Below are positions 6,686 through 7,828 of a DNA stretch of 7,828 nt, piece by piece. The stretch comes from Faucicola sp937889485. GTDB taxonomy: Bacteria; Pseudomonadota; Gammaproteobacteria; Pseudomonadales; Moraxellaceae. Location of the stretch: assembly GCA_051653685.1 (NCBI GenBank), contig JBOFWQ010000080.1, positions 1 through 7,828 of the forward strand, given 5' to 3'. Position numbers and translations under genes: made by a program. Numbering within the stretch: the stretch's first letter is position 1; the number at the start of each line of letters is the position of its first letter. The notes beneath the pieces were generated by a model that did no database searches, was not told where the DNA came from, and was given only the letters and a program-made list of their open reading frames with translations.

Positions 6686-6714
6686 CTAAAATACTTCTAA
6701 ATACCGCTAAATAA
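6686..6714 (+). repeat. three helically phased CTAAATA repeats
   Basis: CTAAAATAC (6686), CTAAATAC (6697) and CTAAATAA (6707) start 11 and 10 bases apart, about one helical turn. They fill the space between the two parS-like sites. They might be easily melted or bent DNA or a protein-binding array; this is a weak inference. Confidence 0.4.
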
Positions 6715-6718
6715 GCCA

Positions 6719-6734
6719 TGTTTCACATGAAACA
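6719..6734. promoter_or_regulatory. parS-like ParB binding site 2
   Basis: TGTTTCACATGAAACA matches parS (TGTTTCACGTGAAACA) at 15 of 16 positions. It starts 58 bases after site 1. The same 11-base tail, TCAACCTAAAA, follows both sites (6681-6691 and 6735-6745), which suggests a duplicated unit. Confidence 0.75.
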
Positions 6735-6770
6735 TCAACCTAAAAAGTGCTTTCCATCACCAATCACCCT

Positions 6771-6779
6771 GGTGGATAA
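6771..6779 (-). promoter_or_regulatory. DnaA-box-like site (one mismatch), left arm of the inverted repeat
   Basis: The plus strand reads GGTGGATAA, the same variant as at 6651. It forms the left arm of the 16-bp inverted repeat and faces the perfect box at 6818. Confidence 0.55.
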
Positions 6780-6825
6780 CTTTTTTTGATTGCCATTTAT
6801 GATACTGGAAAAAAAAGTTATCCAC
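6772..6825. repeat. perfect 16-bp inverted repeat built from two DnaA boxes
   Basis: GTGGATAACTTTTTTT (6772-6787) is the exact reverse complement of AAAAAAAGTTATCCAC (6810-6825), with 22 bases between. Each arm holds a DnaA box with a seven-base T or A tract on its inner side. No T-run follows the right arm, so it does not look like a terminator. The arrangement suits paired DnaA binding beside easily melted DNA, or cruciform extrusion. Confidence 0.8.
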
Positions 6826-6826
6826 A
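6818..6826 (+). promoter_or_regulatory. DnaA box, perfect consensus
   Basis: TTATCCACA is the exact consensus. It is the right arm of the inverted repeat and the strongest box in this gap. Confidence 0.75.
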
Positions 6827-6845
6827 AAGCATTGGCGCATCAATT

Positions 6846-6874
6846 AAAAGGGGTCTCAAAAAATTGAGCCTTTT
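6846..6874 (+). terminator. candidate terminator hairpin 1 downstream of ribD
   Basis: AAAAGG (6846-6851) and CTCAA (6855-6859) pair with TTGAGCCTTTT (6864-6874) around an AAAA loop, leaving a three-base GGT bulge. The right arm ends in TTTT. The bulge makes it imperfect. It would end read-through from ribD. Confidence 0.45.
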
Positions 6875-6877
6875 CTT

Positions 6878-6901
6878 AGGTGTTACCGCACCTTGTTTTT
6901 T
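6878..6901 (+). terminator. candidate terminator hairpin 2 upstream of ribE
   Basis: AGGTG (6878-6882) pairs with CACCT (6889-6893) around a 6-base loop, followed by TG and six T residues (6896-6901). With the hairpin just before it, this may form a tandem terminator that insulates ribE from ribD transcription. Confidence 0.5.
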
Positions 6902-6929
6902 ATAAGAAAAACTACATAGTTAATTGGCA

Positions 6930-6958
6930 TTGAGGTGAATGGTAAACTCGATTACAAT
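6930..6958 (+). promoter_or_regulatory. promoter for ribE
   Basis: TTGAGG (6930-6935; 4 of 6) and TACAAT (6953-6958; 5 of 6) are separated by exactly 17 bases. Transcription would start near 6965, leaving a leader of about 28 bases, too short for an FMN riboswitch. Confidence 0.55.
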
Positions 6959-6992
6959 GGAAATAACCTACCCACTTGTTTGAGGAAATATT

Positions 6993-7664
6993 ATGTTTAC
7001 GGGAATTATAGAAGCCATTGGCAAAATCAGTGCCATCACACCCACCCAAGGGGATGTACGCCTTAAAATTGAATCTGAGCAACTGGATTTTTCGGACGTC
7101 AAACTAGGTGATTCTATCGCAAGTAATGGTATATGTCTTACTGTGGTGGAACTGGGTAATCACTGGTATGCGGTGGATGTTTCACGTGAAACGCTTAATA
7201 AAACAGCCCTACAAGGTTGGCAAGTGGGTGATTTGGTGAATTTAGAGAAAGCCATGTTACCCACCACGCGCTTTGGCGGGCATATTGTAAGTGGTCATAT
7301 TGATACGACAGGCGTGATTCAAAAAATAGCCCAAGACTCTCGCTCTATCTACTTTGAAATCCAGATACCTGCCGATTTTGCAAAATATGTGGCAACCAAA
7401 GGCTCCATAACAGTTGATGGTATCAGCCTGACCAGTAATTTGGTACAAGGCAATATAGTTAGCCTAAATATTATCCCGCATACAGCACAGGTCACAAATA
7501 TTGGTCGTCATTGGAAAGTGGGCAGCAAAGTAAATATCGAAGTAGACGTAGTAGCGCGCTATCTAGAGCGATTATTAACCTCACCGCAAGCCAGCCATAC
7601 AACCGCTCATCAGACTCCAGGCATTACCTTAGAATTTTTAGCAAAAAATGGTTTTTACAGTTAA
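6993..7664 (+). CDS. ribE: riboflavin synthase (alpha subunit)
   Basis: Riboflavin synthase converts two molecules of 6,7-dimethyl-8-ribityllumazine into riboflavin and a pyrimidine that is recycled. The 223-residue product opens with the invariant MFTGIIE and has the two homologous lumazine-binding barrels: NGICLTV at 45-51 and DVSRETL at 62-68 in the first, GHIVSGHIDTTG at 96-107 and DGISLT at 142-147 in the second. The length is within the normal range of about 200-220. GAGGA at 6982-6986, six bases before the ATG, supports the start. It is separated from ribD by the 468-base gap with terminators and its own promoter, so it is probably expressed independently. Oddly, codons 62-67 contain a parS-like palindrome (7178-7193). 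The symbol follows the ribE usage; E. coli also calls it ribC. Confidence 0.95.
   Translation: MFTGIIEAIGKISAITPTQGDVRLKIESEQLDFSDVKLGDSIASNGICLTVVELGNHWYAVDVSRETLNKTALQGWQVGDLVNLEKAMLPTTRFGGHIVSGHIDTTGVIQKIAQDSRSIYFEIQIPADFAKYVATKGSITVDGISLTSNLVQGNIVSLNIIPHTAQVTNIGRHWKVGSKVNIEVDVVARYLERLLTSPQASHTTAHQTPGITLEFLAKNGFYS
7178..7193. promoter_or_regulatory. parS-like ParB binding site 3, inside ribE
   Basis: TGTTTCACGTGAAACG matches parS at 15 of 16 positions, including the full central TTTCACGTGAAA core that sites 1 and 2 lack. It encodes V63-S64-R65-E66-T67 plus the last base of D62. It lies 459 bases after site 2. Confidence 0.75.
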
Positions 7665-7698
7665 AAACTATTAAAACAATGTTAACTATTATGCTATA

Positions 7699-7720
7699 TT
7701 GATAAAAAGTTGATAAAAAA
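7699..7720 (+). repeat. tandem 11-base repeat between ribE and the lipoprotein gene
   Basis: TTGATAAAAAG (7699-7709) is followed at once by TTGATAAAAAA (7710-7720). It lies just after TATATT (7695-7700), a possible -10 box with TTAAAA (7671-7676) at 18 bases. It could be an operator or simply AT-rich drift. Confidence 0.35.
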
Positions 7721-7750
7721 AGTAATGTCAAACAAGGGAGGTGAGTACAG

Positions 7751-7828
7751 ATGCTAAATTTTAATGATACCGTCAAAACTGTGAGTGGCTCAATGGTGGT
7801 AGCCGCCTGTTTGGTAGGGTGTGGCGGT
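7751..7828 (+). CDS. N-terminus of a probable lipoprotein, cut by the window edge
   Basis: Twenty-six codons are visible, with no stop before the edge. They read MLNFNDTVKTVSG followed by the hydrophobic SMVVAACLVGCGG. Residues 21-24, LVGC, fit a lipobox, with cysteine C24 as the expected lipidated residue, and K9 gives the only positive charge before the hydrophobic stretch. This predicts signal peptidase II cleavage and anchoring in the envelope. The start is well supported by a strong Shine-Dalgarno, AGGGAGGTGA at 7735-7744, six bases before the ATG. The gene follows ribE after an 86-base gap that has a weak promoter candidate (7671-7700). The family cannot be recognised from so short a piece, and the short N-region with one lysine leaves some doubt about the signal. 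Confidence 0.65.
   Translation, partial: MLNFNDTVKTVSGSMVVAACLVGCGG

Larger units (their letters stand above)
6525..6992. other. ribD-ribE intergenic region: candidate origin/centromere module
   Basis: This 468-base gap has no credible gene. From left to right it holds a small 7-bp hairpin (6557-6571), four DnaA-box matches (6597, 6651, 6771, 6818), two parS-like palindromes (6661, 6719), helically spaced CTAAATA repeats (6686-6714), a perfect 16-bp inverted repeat (6772-6825), two terminator-like hairpins (6846-6901) and the ribE promoter. Such density of DnaA and ParB motifs is typical of origin-proximal DNA. Whether replication starts here, or the region only titrates DnaA and loads ParB, cannot be told from sequence. 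Confidence 0.55.

Noticed and set aside
6902..6992. FMN riboswitch upstream of ribE
   Set aside because: The predicted leader is only about 28 bases and I see none of the conserved RFN-element segments; the hairpins before it look like terminators upstream of the promoter.
1..7828. Mobile element, CRISPR array, defence or toxin-antitoxin system
   Set aside because: All full-length genes are recognisable housekeeping genes, and there are no transposase motifs, target-site duplications or regularly spaced repeats.

Overview
This window looks like the neighbourhood of a chromosomal replication origin in a gammaproteobacterium. Moraxellaceae (Moraxella or Psychrobacter-like) is my best guess. 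The guess rests on the dnaA-proximal order rpmH-rnpA-yidD-yidC-mnmE, moderately AT-rich DNA and the style of the proteins. It was not checked by a search.

Layout. Positions 1-265 are an AT-rich intergenic stretch. It has a Shine-Dalgarno-like site for a divergent gene off the left edge (by synteny dnaA), a perfect DnaA box, and a good promoter for rpmH. rpmH (266-400, L34) ends before a perfect 12-bp terminator hairpin. After a gap comes rnpA (724-1149), overlapped by yidD (1149-1448), then yidC (1623-3329) with a strong terminator. A new transcription unit then carries mnmE (3471-4874), nrdR (4901-5422) and ribD (5445-6524) with gaps of 26 and 22 bases. A 468-base non-coding stretch (6525-6992) separates ribD from ribE (6993-7664). 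A strong Shine-Dalgarno and 26 codons of a probable lipoprotein (7751 to the right edge) close the window.

How the genes fit together. rpmH supplies a ribosomal protein, rnpA the RNase P protein, and yidD/yidC membrane-protein insertion. mnmE modifies wobble uridines in tRNA. NrdR represses ribonucleotide reductase genes. ribD and ribE make riboflavin. All look intact and ordinary. I see no phage, transposon, CRISPR array, defence or toxin-antitoxin system.

The most interesting part is the ribD-ribE gap. It holds four DnaA-box matches (one perfect), two parS-like 16-mers followed by a shared 11-base repeat, and a perfect 16-bp inverted repeat that sets two DnaA boxes face to face. A third parS-like site lies inside the ribE coding sequence. 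This reads as a candidate origin or centromere module about 6.5 kb from the presumed dnaA start. Its function is inference.
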